Positions 7,724-15,618 of a DNA stretch of 43,218 nucleotides are shown piece by piece; within the stretch, counting starts at the first letter, position 1; each line of letters begins with the position of its first letter. The DNA is taken from positions 1 through 43,218 of the forward strand of contig CAJFUR010000090.1 of assembly GCA_904420215.1 (NCBI GenBank), written 5' to 3'. The DNA comes from an uncultured Eggerthellaceae bacterium (GTDB lineage Bacteria; Actinomycetota; Coriobacteriia; Coriobacteriales; Eggerthellaceae). The translations under genes were made by a program, and so were the position numbers. The notes beneath the pieces are model-generated. The model made no database searches. It had not been told where the DNA came from and was given only the letters and a program-made list of their open reading frames with translations.

Positions 7724-9355
7724 ATGTATTGCAAAGAATGCGGCCGGGAACTTCCGGCGGACGCGAAATTCTGTGTTGAGTGCGGTAGTGCCATAAAACA
7801 GGATGAAGCTGCCGATGATTTGGCAGAATCGACACGGCGAGTTGACGAATCGTCAGGGATTGGCCTTTCGGATGGGGAAGACGGTGCCGAGGGCGGCAAT
7901 CTGGAAGATGGCTCTGGAGAAGGAGAGGCAACTGGCGGGTCAAAAGACCTTCTGCCGCCAGTTAGCAATCCGGTCGTTGCCGGAAAGGAAATGCCGCGCA
8001 ATGATGGTGTTGGCAAAGGCGACGCAGCTACGGGCACTGCTTGCAAGGTAGGGCAAATGCCGGAGGGGGCTTCGCCGGCTTCCGAAAGAGCGGCAAGCGA
8101 TTTGCAGTCGAAATTGGGGCGTTTGCCTCGAAAAGTGATACTCGCTGCGGGTGTCATAGTTGTCGTGCTGGTGGTTTTGGTGGTTGTGCTATCAACCTGT
8201 GCAGGCGGTGCTGCATCCAGTGATTCTTCTGCTGACTTGAAGATCGTTGAAGGTAGAAACGGTGTCGGTGTTGAAAAGGGGTGCGACGTCAACATTCAGA
8301 TCGAGTGCGAGAGCAATCTCGTATTTGCCATCTACGATCTCGACGTATCTGTTGACGGGAACAAGCTAGGAACGATGGACCATGGCACCACGAGGGATTT
8401 CGATGCCGATCTCGCCGAAGGCAAGCACATATTGACGGTGTCGGAAAAAGGGAACGCGTCCGTTGACGGCTCCATTGATTTCGAAGTCACTGAGAGTTCG
8501 AATCTGCGTTTTGCGGTCAAAACGCACGAAAGCAATATCGACGTGACCCAGATTCCCATTGTGCGTGCGCCGTTTGCGTCGGCAGATGCCGAAGGATGGC
8601 GTCAGCAAGACGTGAGACAGCAGTTCGTCGATGCGGGCTTCGAAAACGTCAGCGTAGAAGAAGTGGGCGACCTGCCACCTGACCAAACCGACAAGGTCGA
8701 TCAGGTGCATTCCATAGCGATAAACGGCAGCGACCAGTACGCAAAGACCGACAACTTCTATTCCGATGCAAACGTGATCATCAAATACCACATTCTTGCC
8801 AACATCCACCCTCCAATGAACGAGAGCGATGCGCATGGCAAGAACTATCAGGAAGTAATCGACGCTTTCACGGCGGCGGGGTTCTCGAACATCCACGTGG
8901 AAGCCGAAAAAACGGCCGATCAAGGCAAAGATGGCCAAGTAACGAATATGAGAATTTGCGGGTTTGGATTCAGTGTGGATGACGCATTCTATCCAAGCCA
9001 TGACGTTGATATCGAATACTGGCAGTACGATGCCGACATGGCCGCCGAAGAAGCCAGACTTCAGGAAGAACGCGAGGAAGCCGAGAAAGAGAGCGAGGAA
9101 AGACGCAGAGAAGCTGTGTTAATAGAAAACGCCAAAGACGTTTTTGAAGCTACGGGCAACTATTACTTTCCCTATGGATTCAAATGCCATTGGTGGATTG
9201 GCTTGATAAGCGAAGAAGTCAACCCCGATGGCTCGGTGTTCTTGAAGGTCGAGGTGACGGTGGAAAACGCCTATGGCAACAAAATCAAGACAGTTGCAGA
9301 GGGGACGGTCGTTGGTGCCGCAGTGAAGGACTTCCACGTATCGGGTCTCACTTAG
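7724..9355 (+). CDS. Zinc-ribbon membrane protein with PASTA-like extracellular repeats
   Basis: The product (543 residues) starts at ATG 7724 behind GGAGAAGACGAG; the in-frame ATG 13 codons upstream lacks such a site. The N-terminus is a zinc ribbon (MYCKECGRELPADAKFCVEC), followed by about 110 acidic, disordered residues. A single membrane helix follows (VILAAGVIVVVLVVLVVVLS). The outer part has a beta-rich region, two PASTA-like repeats (around WRQQDVRQQFVDAGFENVSV and NYQEVIDAFTAAGFSNIHV), a charged coiled coil (EEARLQEEREEAEKESEERR), and a C-terminal domain of unknown fold. TcaA-like envelope proteins have a similar inside-ribbon, outside-repeat topology. Codon use is less GC-rich than in its neighbours. 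The exact role is unknown; cell-wall sensing is plausible. Confidence 0.75.
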   Translation: MYCKECGRELPADAKFCVECGSAIKQDEAADDLAESTRRVDESSGIGLSDGEDGAEGGNLEDGSGEGEATGGSKDLLPPVSNPVVAGKEMPRNDGVGKGDAATGTACKVGQMPEGASPASERAASDLQSKLGRLPRKVILAAGVIVVVLVVLVVVLSTCAGGAASSDSSADLKIVEGRNGVGVEKGCDVNIQIECESNLVFAIYDLDVSVDGNKLGTMDHGTTRDFDADLAEGKHILTVSEKGNASVDGSIDFEVTESSNLRFAVKTHESNIDVTQIPIVRAPFASADAEGWRQQDVRQQFVDAGFENVSVEEVGDLPPDQTDKVDQVHSIAINGSDQYAKTDNFYSDANVIIKYHILANIHPPMNESDAHGKNYQEVIDAFTAAGFSNIHVEAEKTADQGKDGQVTNMRICGFGFSVDDAFYPSHDVDIEYWQYDADMAAEEARLQEEREEAEKESEERRREAVLIENAKDVFEATGNYYFPYGFKCHWWIGLISEEVNPDGSVFLKVEVTVENAYGNKIKTVAEGTVVGAAVKDFHVSGLT

Positions 9356-9501
9356 TTGGCCCTTGGGGTTTTGCCGGTCGCCTAGTTGGGCTCGGAAGCT
9401 TTCCGGGGTTTTGCTGGGCTCCCGGCCAAAGTGGGGTAAAGGCGGCATCTTCGGGGTGCTTGCTGCCTTGGTCTAGGCGAAGGCAATGTTGCAATCGGGC
9501 G

Positions 9502-9532
9502 GCGCAGGGCGGCGGGCAACTGCCCTGCGCCC
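9502..9532. terminator. GC-rich hairpin between the membrane protein and DtxR genes
   Basis: GGCGCAGGGC (9502-9511) and GCCCTGCGCC (9523-9532) form a perfect 10-bp stem. There is no T-run. It could end the upstream transcript or sit in the leader of the DtxR gene; a TACTAT at 9568-9573 could be the latter's -10. Confidence 0.4.
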
Positions 9533-9612
9533 TCGTCGTATTGGCACCGTGCGCGGGGCGAATGTGGTACTATGGCTGCGGAGTCGGAAGAAGCCCGCCG
9601 AAGGAGGCTTGC

Positions 9613-9993
9613 GTGGAAAAGATGTCCATGTCGCACGAGGACTACCTCGAAGCCATCGTCATGCTGGGCGGCACGACGGAGGTGCCGGTTCGCTCGGTTG
9701 ACGTCGCCACCAAACTGGGGGTGTCCAAGGCGTCGGTTAACAAGGCCATGACGGCGCTCAAGGAAAAGGGCCTGGCAGACCAGCCCTATTACGGGGACAT
9801 CACCCTCACGCCCGAGGGCTACGCCTACGGAAAGTCGGTTCTGGGCCGCCACGAGCTGCTTTTCACGTTCCTGACCAAGGCGCTGGGCATTCCGGAAGAC
9901 CAGGCCGAAAAGGAAGCCTGCCTGATGGAGCATGCCATCAGCGATGCGTCGTTCGAAAAGTGGATTTCCTATATCAAGAAGCTCGACCTGTAG
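9613..9993 (+). CDS. DtxR/MntR-family metal-dependent regulator (short form)
   Basis: The product (126 residues) starts at GTG 9613, five bases after AAGGAGG; the next ATG (9622) is too far from it. The N-terminal winged helix is clear (HEDYLEAIVMLGG, VDVATKLGVSKASVNKAMTA, GDITLTPEGYAYGKSVLGRH). The following helix carries the pattern of the DtxR dimerisation and metal-binding domain (RHELLFTFLTKALG, KEACLMEHAISDASFEKW). The SH3-like third domain of DtxR is missing, as in MntR. The family senses Fe(II) or Mn(II) and represses metal uptake. The Feo genes at the start of the window are an obvious but unproven target. Confidence 0.9.
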   Translation: MEKMSMSHEDYLEAIVMLGGTTEVPVRSVDVATKLGVSKASVNKAMTALKEKGLADQPYYGDITLTPEGYAYGKSVLGRHELLFTFLTKALGIPEDQAEKEACLMEHAISDASFEKWISYIKKLDL

Positions 9994-10071
9994 CCGCCCG
10001 CCGCGGTTGGCCCGCTCCCCATCCGACCAGCTTCAACGAAACGTTCAACAAGGCGTAAACGCCGCCCCGCC

Positions 10072-10106
10072 GCCCGCGCTTTGCCGTTGGCAAGGCGCGG
10101 GCGCTT
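10072..10106 (+). terminator. Hairpin after the DtxR gene
   Basis: GCCCGCGCTTTGCC (10072-10085) and GGCAAGGCGCGGGC (10089-10102) form a 14-bp stem with one T-G pair and a three-base loop. Only a weak T-tract follows (GCTTGTGG). Confidence 0.65.
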
Positions 10107-10178
10107 GTGGTATGCTGACCGTGCTTCATGCATTAAACACACCATCAACGAAGCACAATGCAAAAGGAGCGCATTCCA

Positions 10179-11222
10179 TTGGCGAAACAGGCGAAGATAC
10201 TTTCGTTTGACGAGGCGAAGCGCACCTCGCGTGGCGCCCGTCCATCTGTCTCTGCGTCCGGAGGGCGGCAGAGGGCGTCTTCGTCTGCCAATGCACCTAC
10301 TCGCCGCTCCAAGGGCGGCCAAGCCAAGTCCGCCGAACAGGGACGCTCCGCCTACGGGAAGGCGTCCGCGACAGGTGGCGGGGCATCCGCAGCCAGCCGC
10401 GGCGCTCGCGGGAAGGCTTCCGCGGCAGGCGCGTCTGCGGCCGCGCCCGCATCTGCGGTTTCGCACTCCCGTGGGGGCACCGCGCGCGGCACTGCCGCCC
10501 AAGGCAAGGGCACTGCACGCGCCGGTGCGCGCAGTGGTGCCGCACACGCCGGCGGCACCCGCCACGGTGCCGCTTCTTCCGCATCCCGCACGGCATCCGA
10601 GCCTCCGGCCAAGCGGCCGTCGAAGTGGGAGAAGTTCAAGCGCGAGCGCGCGAAAAGCAAGGTTGACCGCACGTTTGCGCGCCAGTACGGCGACCAGACT
10701 TCGGCGGCTTCCTCGGGGCCGCGCGCGGCGCTGTACAAGGGCGAAATGGGCGCCAGTCACAAGCGCGCCGCACGCATGCAGAACGCGGGGGGCGACGCCG
10801 GCGCCTCGCAGCGGCGCTTTTCGGCGGGCCATGCGCTCGCCGCGCTGTCGCCCAGAATGGCGGTGAGCCTCGCATGTGTGGCATGCTTGGTGCTGACCTG
10901 CGTGTTCCTGTATCCCACCGCGAAGCAGTGCTACGTGACCATGCGCGAGTGCGACCGCCTGCAGGCGGAATACGAGGCCATCGAAAACCGCAACGCCGCC
11001 ATTCAGGCGGAGGTGGACGCCCTGTCCACGCAAGAGGGCGTGGAAGACCGCGCGCGCGAGGAACTGGGCTGGGTGAAGACGGGCGAGCACGCCGTCACGG
11101 TGTACGGCATCGACGTTTCCGAAGACGACGCGGCCTTTTCCGCCAACATAGTTCCGGGCAGCATTGAGGCGCCGGACACGTGGTACTCGCAGTGGCTCGA
11201 CCCCCTGTTCGGCGTGGAGTGA
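10179..11222 (+). CDS. FtsB/DivIC-like septum formation initiator with long disordered N-terminus
   Basis: The product (347 residues) probably starts at TTG 10179, nine bases after AAAAGGAG; the in-frame ATG at 10158 lacks a ribosome site. Residues 1 to about 215 are low-complexity and rich in Ala, Gly, Ser, Arg and Lys. A membrane helix follows (MAVSLACVACLVLTCVFLYP), then a coiled coil (MRECDRLQAEYEAIENRNAA) and the conserved GVEDRAREELGWVKTGE motif of the FtsB/DivIC family. These proteins form the FtsQLB-type divisome core at the septum. The long basic N-terminal tail is a feature of actinobacterial members. The Ppx/GppA gene follows after 5 bp, so the two are probably co-transcribed. Confidence 0.85.
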   Translation: MAKQAKILSFDEAKRTSRGARPSVSASGGRQRASSSANAPTRRSKGGQAKSAEQGRSAYGKASATGGGASAASRGARGKASAAGASAAAPASAVSHSRGGTARGTAAQGKGTARAGARSGAAHAGGTRHGAASSASRTASEPPAKRPSKWEKFKRERAKSKVDRTFARQYGDQTSAASSGPRAALYKGEMGASHKRAARMQNAGGDAGASQRRFSAGHALAALSPRMAVSLACVACLVLTCVFLYPTAKQCYVTMRECDRLQAEYEAIENRNAAIQAEVDALSTQEGVEDRAREELGWVKTGEHAVTVYGIDVSEDDAAFSANIVPGSIEAPDTWYSQWLDPLFGVE

Positions 11223-11227
11223 CGGGC

Positions 11228-12166
11228 ATGCGCGCCGGACGCTACGCCGCCATCGACATAGGGACGGTCACGTGCCGCATGCTGGTGGCCGACGTGGACG
11301 CGTCGGGCCTGCACGAGCTGGACCGCGAGTACGCCATCACCAATCTGGGCGAGGGCGTGGACGCAACGGGGGTTCTGGACGCGCGCGCCATGGAGCGGGT
11401 CGCGCAGGCCGTGGCCGGTTTCCAGCGGGTTCTCCAGCGCTTTCGCACCTCCGAGCATCCCAACGTGGAAATGCATGCCATCGCCACGTCGGCGGCGCGC
11501 GATGCCCGCAACGCCGGCGAGTTCGCGCAGCTGCTTGCCGCGCAGGGCGTTGCGCTCGAGGTTGTGCCCGGGCAGCGCGAGGCGGCGCTTTCCTTTGGCG
11601 GCGTGTCGGGCGACTTCGCCGGGGAAGACCTGATGGTGGTGGACGTTGGCGGCGGTTCGACCGAGGTGGTCCTGGGGCGCGCGGGAAGCGCCCCGCGCTC
11701 GTCGCGCTCGTTCGACATCGGGTGCCGCCGCGTGACCGAGAAGTTCTTCTCCGCCGACCCGCCAAGCGACTGCGAAGTGGCACGCGCCCGCGCGTGGGTG
11801 CGCTCGGGCATGCGGTCGTTCTTCGACGAAGCGGCGGCGTCCGGCTTCGCGCCCAGCCGCATGGTGGCGGTTGCCGGCACGGCCACCAGTGTGGTGAGCG
11901 TCCACGAGGGCATGGAGGTGTACGACGCGGCGCGCGTGCACAAGACGGCGGTGTCGCGCGAGGTGCTCGACGCCGTGTGCGACCGCCTGCGGGGCTGCAC
12001 GCTTGCCGAGCGGCAGCGCGTGGCGGGCCTCGATCCGGGGCGCGCGCCGGTCATCGTGGCGGGCCTCGTCATCTTGCAGGAGGTCATGGACATGGCGGGC
12101 GTGTCCGCGTTCACGGTGAGCGAGTCCGACATCCTCCACGGCATCATCCTCGAAGCCGCCCGCTGA
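11228..12166 (+). CDS. Ppx/GppA family exopolyphosphatase / guanosine pentaphosphatase
   Basis: The product (312 residues) starts at ATG 11228 with GGAG inside the end of the previous gene. It shows the ASKHA-type motifs of the family: AAIDIGTVTCRMLVADV (phosphate 1 loop), ATSAARDARNAGEF, VVDVGGGSTEVVL (phosphate 2 loop) and VAVAGTATSVVSV. The length matches the short actinobacterial Ppx form without the C-terminal HD domain. It hydrolyses polyphosphate or pppGpp in the cytoplasm; sequence alone does not separate the two. The ftsB-like gene followed by ppx is a recurrent actinobacterial arrangement. Gly-Thr-Val replaces the more usual Gly-Ser/Thr-Asn-Ser in the first loop. Confidence 0.9.
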   Translation: MRAGRYAAIDIGTVTCRMLVADVDASGLHELDREYAITNLGEGVDATGVLDARAMERVAQAVAGFQRVLQRFRTSEHPNVEMHAIATSAARDARNAGEFAQLLAAQGVALEVVPGQREAALSFGGVSGDFAGEDLMVVDVGGGSTEVVLGRAGSAPRSSRSFDIGCRRVTEKFFSADPPSDCEVARARAWVRSGMRSFFDEAAASGFAPSRMVAVAGTATSVVSVHEGMEVYDAARVHKTAVSREVLDAVCDRLRGCTLAERQRVAGLDPGRAPVIVAGLVILQEVMDMAGVSAFTVSESDILHGIILEAAR

Positions 12167-12168
12167 CG

Positions 12169-12186
12169 GGCCGAACACGTTCGGCC
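12169..12186. terminator. Palindrome after ppx
   Basis: GGCCGAAC and GTTCGGCC with a 2-nt centre lie immediately after the ppx stop. There is no T-run, so termination is only probable. Confidence 0.4.
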
Positions 12187-12361
12187 TGCGCGGGTGCGGC
12201 GTGCGGTCGGGCGGGATTGTGCATGGGCTGGTGCTGTGGCTGCGCCTGCCGTGCGCGCCGAGTGTGCGAAGGGGGCGAAAAGCTTGCGTGATTGGCAGGC
12301 GACCGAGCGCCTGCGCGCGGCAGGCGGGGCGGGCAGTTCCCGTGTCCTCGAAAACGATCCT

Positions 12362-12502
12362 GCGAATGTGGCACCGGATTGCGATTTCCATCACTTCCAT
12401 GCACGAAAACCGCAATCTCGTGCCAGTGGCAAAATTCGCGAACTGGGGAAACGCTCCCGCGAGCATGCGCCGGCACGTCAACGGAGCGGTTTCGTGCACG
12501 AA
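12362..12502. repeat. Imperfect inverted repeat element between ppx and tetR
   Basis: GGCACCGGATTGCG (12370-12383) and CGCAATCTCGTGCC (12411-12424) pair at 12 of 14 positions, with an outer GCGAAT/ATTCGC pair (12362-12367, 12434-12439). A related segment, GCGGTTTCGTGCACGAA (12486-12502), repeats the inverse of GCACGAAAACCGC (12401-12413). The rest of the 416-bp gap (12167-12582) holds no credible gene. It resembles a small interspersed element of the genome rather than a coding trace. Confidence 0.5.
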
Positions 12503-12582
12503 CATCGTGTTCTAGTGGCAGCAATCCAAGACGGCGGCGCAACCTGCAGGGTGGGTTTGTGGCGAAGCTGCCAGAGAAAGCC

Positions 12583-13197
12583 CTATTGCAGGGGCAGGTG
12601 GTATTGGGCGGCCAAGCCGGCGATGATGATGTCGAGGTTCCTCTCGAAAGATTGCTCGTTGAAAAGGGGAAAGACGCGGCTTGTTGGGCTTGCGGGATCG
12701 GCAAGCTTCGCGCGGTCTTCTTCCGATGGCTGGTTTTCGAATGACTCGGCCAACTGGAATCCCGAGAGGAACGAATGCATGACGCTGAGGAACACGGCGG
12801 GCATGTCCTCGGGAAGCCCTTGGCCTTCGTGCGTGGCGAACACGCGAGACGTGTAGGCAAGCATGGGCTCCTCATAGGCAGGCACGCTCAGGAACAGGGG
12901 AAATGCGCCCGGATGGGCAAGCGCCATGCGGCGGTGCATGCGCGCCACGCGGCGAAGGTCGTCGCTCCACGATTCTCCGCTCACCTTGTCGATGGACGTT
13001 TCCGCCAGCATGCAGGAAAGAGCCTCTTTCAACAGCGCTTCTTTCGACCCGAATCGGTTAGAGATGGTCATTACGGGTATGCCCACGTATTCGGCGAACT
13101 TGCGCATGGAGAAGCCGTCAAGCCCTTGTTCGTCGATGTAGCGCAGGGCTTGTGCCGCAATTTCCGCGTTCGATGGTTGGCCGTTTCGGTTCGCCAT
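12583..13197 (-). CDS. TetR-family repressor
   Basis: The product (204 residues) starts at the ATG at 13197 (minus strand) behind GAGGAAGA; the longer frame begins MRRRGRT without such a site. The N-terminal HTH is typical (AQALRYIDEQGLDGFSMRKF, AEYVGIPVMTISNRFGSKEA). The rest is an all-helical ligand-binding domain with no recognisable specificity. It is divergent from the Tat flavoprotein gene at 13350, with a perfect double palindrome covering that promoter. Repression of the flavoprotein, relieved by its substrate or a related ligand, is the likely circuit. Confidence 0.9.
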   Translation of the reverse strand: MANRNGQPSNAEIAAQALRYIDEQGLDGFSMRKFAEYVGIPVMTISNRFGSKEALLKEALSCMLAETSIDKVSGESWSDDLRRVARMHRRMALAHPGAFPLFLSVPAYEEPMLAYTSRVFATHEGQGLPEDMPAVFLSVMHSFLSGFQLAESFENQPSEEDRAKLADPASPTSRVFPLFNEQSFERNLDIIIAGLAAQYHLPLQ

Positions 13198-13257
13198 GGT
13201 TCTTCCTCGGCGTCGCATTGAAAACCTTTTCGGTTGAATTGTAGCGAAGAAGTTTCC

Positions 13258-13319
13258 TTGACAAGATGTGATTCGGCTTTTATCATACGGTACACTGTAC
13301 CAAATGGTACAGTGTACCG
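13258..13319 (+). promoter_or_regulatory. Flavoprotein promoter with tandem TetR operators
   Basis: TTGACA (13258-13263), a 17-bp spacer and TATCAT (13281-13286) make a near-consensus promoter. Directly after it, CGGTACACTGTACC (13288-13301) and GGTACAGTGTACCG (13306-13319) form a perfect 14-bp inverted repeat. Each arm is itself the 13-bp palindrome GGTACANTGTACC, so two operator copies lie with centres 17 bp apart over the start site. Bound repressor would block initiation. Confidence 0.85.
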
Positions 13320-13349
13320 AAATTGTGGCAACAAGAACAGGAGGGAATC

Positions 13350-14936
13350 ATGGAACTTACACGCAGGAGCTTCTTGGGCGGCGCTGCTTTGATGGGCGCG
13401 GGCCTTGCGGCGGCGGGGCTTGCGGGCTGCAGCGGCCAATCCCAGCAAGGGGATGCGAATGCGGGAGGGACCACTCAGGTTTCCGGGCACAACCCCGTTT
13501 CCACCGAAGACGTGGACGTGGTGGTAGTGGGCAGCGGCACGGCCGGAACGTGCGCGGCCCTGCATGCCGCCGAAGCCGGTGCGAAAGTGCTTTGCATCGA
13601 GAAGCGTTCCGGCCTTGGCGGGACGTCGGCTTTCGCCGAAGGATTCTGCGGCGTGAACACGGCCTTTCAGGCCGAGCAGGGCATTGTGCTTGACTCTGCG
13701 GCCATTATCGACGACACCATGAAGTTCCACCACTACAAATGCAATGCGCCGGTGGTGAAGAAATTCGTCGAAACGTCGGGCGAAGTGGTTGACTGGATAC
13801 AGGGGCACGGCGTCGCATGGGCTTCCGTGGCGTCTTTGGGGGAAAGCTATCCCGTTTGGCACTTGCCTGCAGGAGAAGAAGGGCCGACGCACGTGTCCGA
13901 CGTGCTCGATCTTCTTCAGCCTGCTGCAGAAGATCTCGGCGTGGAGTTTCGCCTGGAGACGCCCATGACGGGGCTTGTGGTCGAAAATGGCGCAGTCGTT
14001 GGCGTGTATGCCGAAGCCGAAGGCGGAGAGGTGCAAATTAACGCCAAGGCCGTCGTGTTGGCAACGGGCGGATTCGCCAACAATGCGGAAATGTTCGAGC
14101 AGTTCACTGGCCGGCCTTACGACAAGGTGCACGTGTGGGGCCTTGATGGCCGCGACGGCGACGGCATACGGCTTGCCGTGTCCGAAGCCGGTGCGGACAC
14201 GCATTGCCCCGGTGCCATCATGTACCACACGGGCATGTTGGACGGAACGGGCGCGTTCTCGGACGTCCCCAACTACATTTTGACCATGCAGCCCACGTTG
14301 CGCGTGAACGAAACGGGCAAGCGTTACTTCAACGAAGCGGCAACCTCCGACTTCACTGCGTGTGGCAATGCCCTCACTTCGCAAACAGAGAACTACGTGC
14401 TCATCGACGACGGCTTCATCGACTACATAGAGCAGAACGGTCCGTGGATGCCCATGCCCAATCTGGGGGCGTTCGCCGGTCAGCCCTACGCATGCCGCGA
14501 GGGCTTGTTGGAGACGCAGGCGCTTGTGCAAGGCGACACCATTGCGGAAGTGGCCGAGCAACTCGGACTCGATCCGGATGTCGTGAGCGCCACGGTTGAG
14601 GAATACAACGGGTATTGCGAAGCGGGCGTGGATTCCCAGTTCGGGAAACCGGCGAGCATGCTGGTGCCGCTCAAGACGCCGCCTTTCTACGGGGCGAAGA
14701 TAACGCCGACGCTTTTCACCACGGTGGGCGGCTTGCGCGTGAACGACCGGATGCAGGCCATCGACACCAACGGCTCGGCTATTCCGGGTTTGTATGCCGT
14801 GGGCGGCGATGCCAATGGCATTTACGGGTTCGATTACGACGTCGATGTGTGTTCTGGATCGCAGCAGGGATGGTGCGCCACTTCCGGTTATGTGGCGGGA
14901 GCCAATGCGGCGGCCGATGCCGGATTCGAGGCATGA
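13350..14936 (+). CDS. Tat-exported FAD-dependent oxidoreductase (fumarate-reductase flavoprotein family)
   Basis: The product (528 residues) starts at ATG 13350 behind CAGGAGGGA. It opens with a twin-arginine signal (ELTRRSFLGGAALMGAG) ending in a possible lipobox (LAGC27). The FAD-binding site follows (VDVVVVGSGTAGTCAA, residues 56-70; then CIEKRSGLGGTSAFAEG). The C-terminus closes the FAD fold (GLYAVGGDANGIYGFDYD). It belongs to the FAD_binding_2 family with FrdA, urocanate reductase and 3-ketosteroid dehydrogenase. There is no FMN-binding or heme domain, so electrons must come from another protein. Substrate is unknown. A TetR repressor divergently encoded upstream probably controls it. 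Confidence 0.9.
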   Translation: MELTRRSFLGGAALMGAGLAAAGLAGCSGQSQQGDANAGGTTQVSGHNPVSTEDVDVVVVGSGTAGTCAALHAAEAGAKVLCIEKRSGLGGTSAFAEGFCGVNTAFQAEQGIVLDSAAIIDDTMKFHHYKCNAPVVKKFVETSGEVVDWIQGHGVAWASVASLGESYPVWHLPAGEEGPTHVSDVLDLLQPAAEDLGVEFRLETPMTGLVVENGAVVGVYAEAEGGEVQINAKAVVLATGGFANNAEMFEQFTGRPYDKVHVWGLDGRDGDGIRLAVSEAGADTHCPGAIMYHTGMLDGTGAFSDVPNYILTMQPTLRVNETGKRYFNEAATSDFTACGNALTSQTENYVLIDDGFIDYIEQNGPWMPMPNLGAFAGQPYACREGLLETQALVQGDTIAEVAEQLGLDPDVVSATVEEYNGYCEAGVDSQFGKPASMLVPLKTPPFYGAKITPTLFTTVGGLRVNDRMQAIDTNGSAIPGLYAVGGDANGIYGFDYDVDVCSGSQQGWCATSGYVAGANAAADAGFEA

Positions 14937-15039
14937 GGAAGAAGGAGGAATGGAAGTTCCAGTGGGGGCTGCGAAGCAGTAGGGGCTGGAAGTAGCGTTG
15001 GCGAATGCGGGGCAGGAGTGGTAGGAGGGGCAACGAAAC

Positions 15040-15076
15040 GAACCTCCGCCTGGGGAGCGACCCGGGCGGAGGTTCG
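15040..15076. terminator. Hairpin downstream of tRNA-Leu
   Basis: GAACCTCCGCC (15040-15050) pairs perfectly with GGCGGAGGTTC (15066-15076). On the minus strand it lies 14 bp past the tRNA 3' end, followed by CGTTTCGTTG, a weak T-tract. It could also stop transcripts from the flavoprotein gene on the plus strand. Confidence 0.65.
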
Positions 15077-15090
15077 CGTGACTCTCGTTT

Positions 15091-15174
15091 GGTAGGGGCG
15101 AAGGGACTCGAACCCTTAATCCCGAAGGAGGCGGATTTTAAGTCCGCTGCGTTTGCCAATTCCGCCACGCCCCC
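15091..15174 (-). tRNA. tRNA-Leu (anticodon UAA), CCA encoded
   Basis: Read on the minus strand, it runs from GGGGGCGTGGCGGAATTGGC to CGCCCCTACCA. The acceptor stem has seven pairs (one G-U), the anticodon stem-loop is GCGGA-CTTAAAA-TCCGC with anticodon TAA, a long class II variable arm follows, and the T-loop is TTCGAGT. The 3' CCA is in the genome at 15091-15093. Confidence 0.95.
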
Positions 15175-15296
15175 GTTCGAGGCCAGTTCATGATACCCGT
15201 TTTGCCGTGCCTGCACAACAAAAGCAAACCGCTGGCGGCCGAGCCTGACGCGCGCTGCTGGCGGCGGGGCCTGTGTCAGGCCGCCAGCAACTCCTG

Positions 15297-15340
15297 CTCA
15301 CAACAAACGCCCTCTGCGCAGCGGATGCGCGGAGGGCGTT
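15297..15340 (-). terminator. Terminator for the NhaC-family transporter gene
   Basis: AACGCCCTCTGCGCA (15306-15320) and TGCGCGGAGGGCGTT (15326-15340) form a 15-bp stem with one G-U pair. On the minus strand the stem is followed by TGTTGTG, part of a T-rich tail. It lies about 280 bp past the transporter stop. Confidence 0.7.
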
Positions 15341-15344
15341 CTTG

Positions 15345-15618
15345 CGATTGGGCAGTTGGGCGACGGGCCTGTTGGCGGCCCCGGCAGATGGCAAGCGGTC
15401 TGCCGGCCGCGTTGTTGCCGGCCTCGGCAGGCGGCAGGCCGTTTGCCGGCAAACGGGTGGGTGTCCGGGCGGTCGTTGTCCGGGCGGTCGTGCCGGCGGG
15501 CCGCTTGGGAGCCTGTCGGCAGGCTCGTGTCGTTTGCCGGCAAGTCGCCGGTGGTGGGTGGCCTGCCGTTGCCGACCGCCGGCGACCTGTCGCCTGCGGT
15601 CGGCTGCTGCCTCCCTCG
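15345..15618. repeat. GC-rich degenerate repeat tract downstream of the transporter gene
   Basis: The tract is built from many copies of GCCGGC-centred words. It contains an exact 14-nt direct repeat GTCCGGGCGGTCGT (15463-15476 and 15478-15491) and palindromes such as GTTTGCCGGCAAAC (15441-15454). No gene is seen. It is one of several such tracts in the window. Confidence 0.5.

Noticed and set aside
12583-14936. Prophage or integrated element around the tetR-flavoprotein pair
   Set aside because: No integrase, phage genes or flanking direct repeats; composition matches the surroundings.
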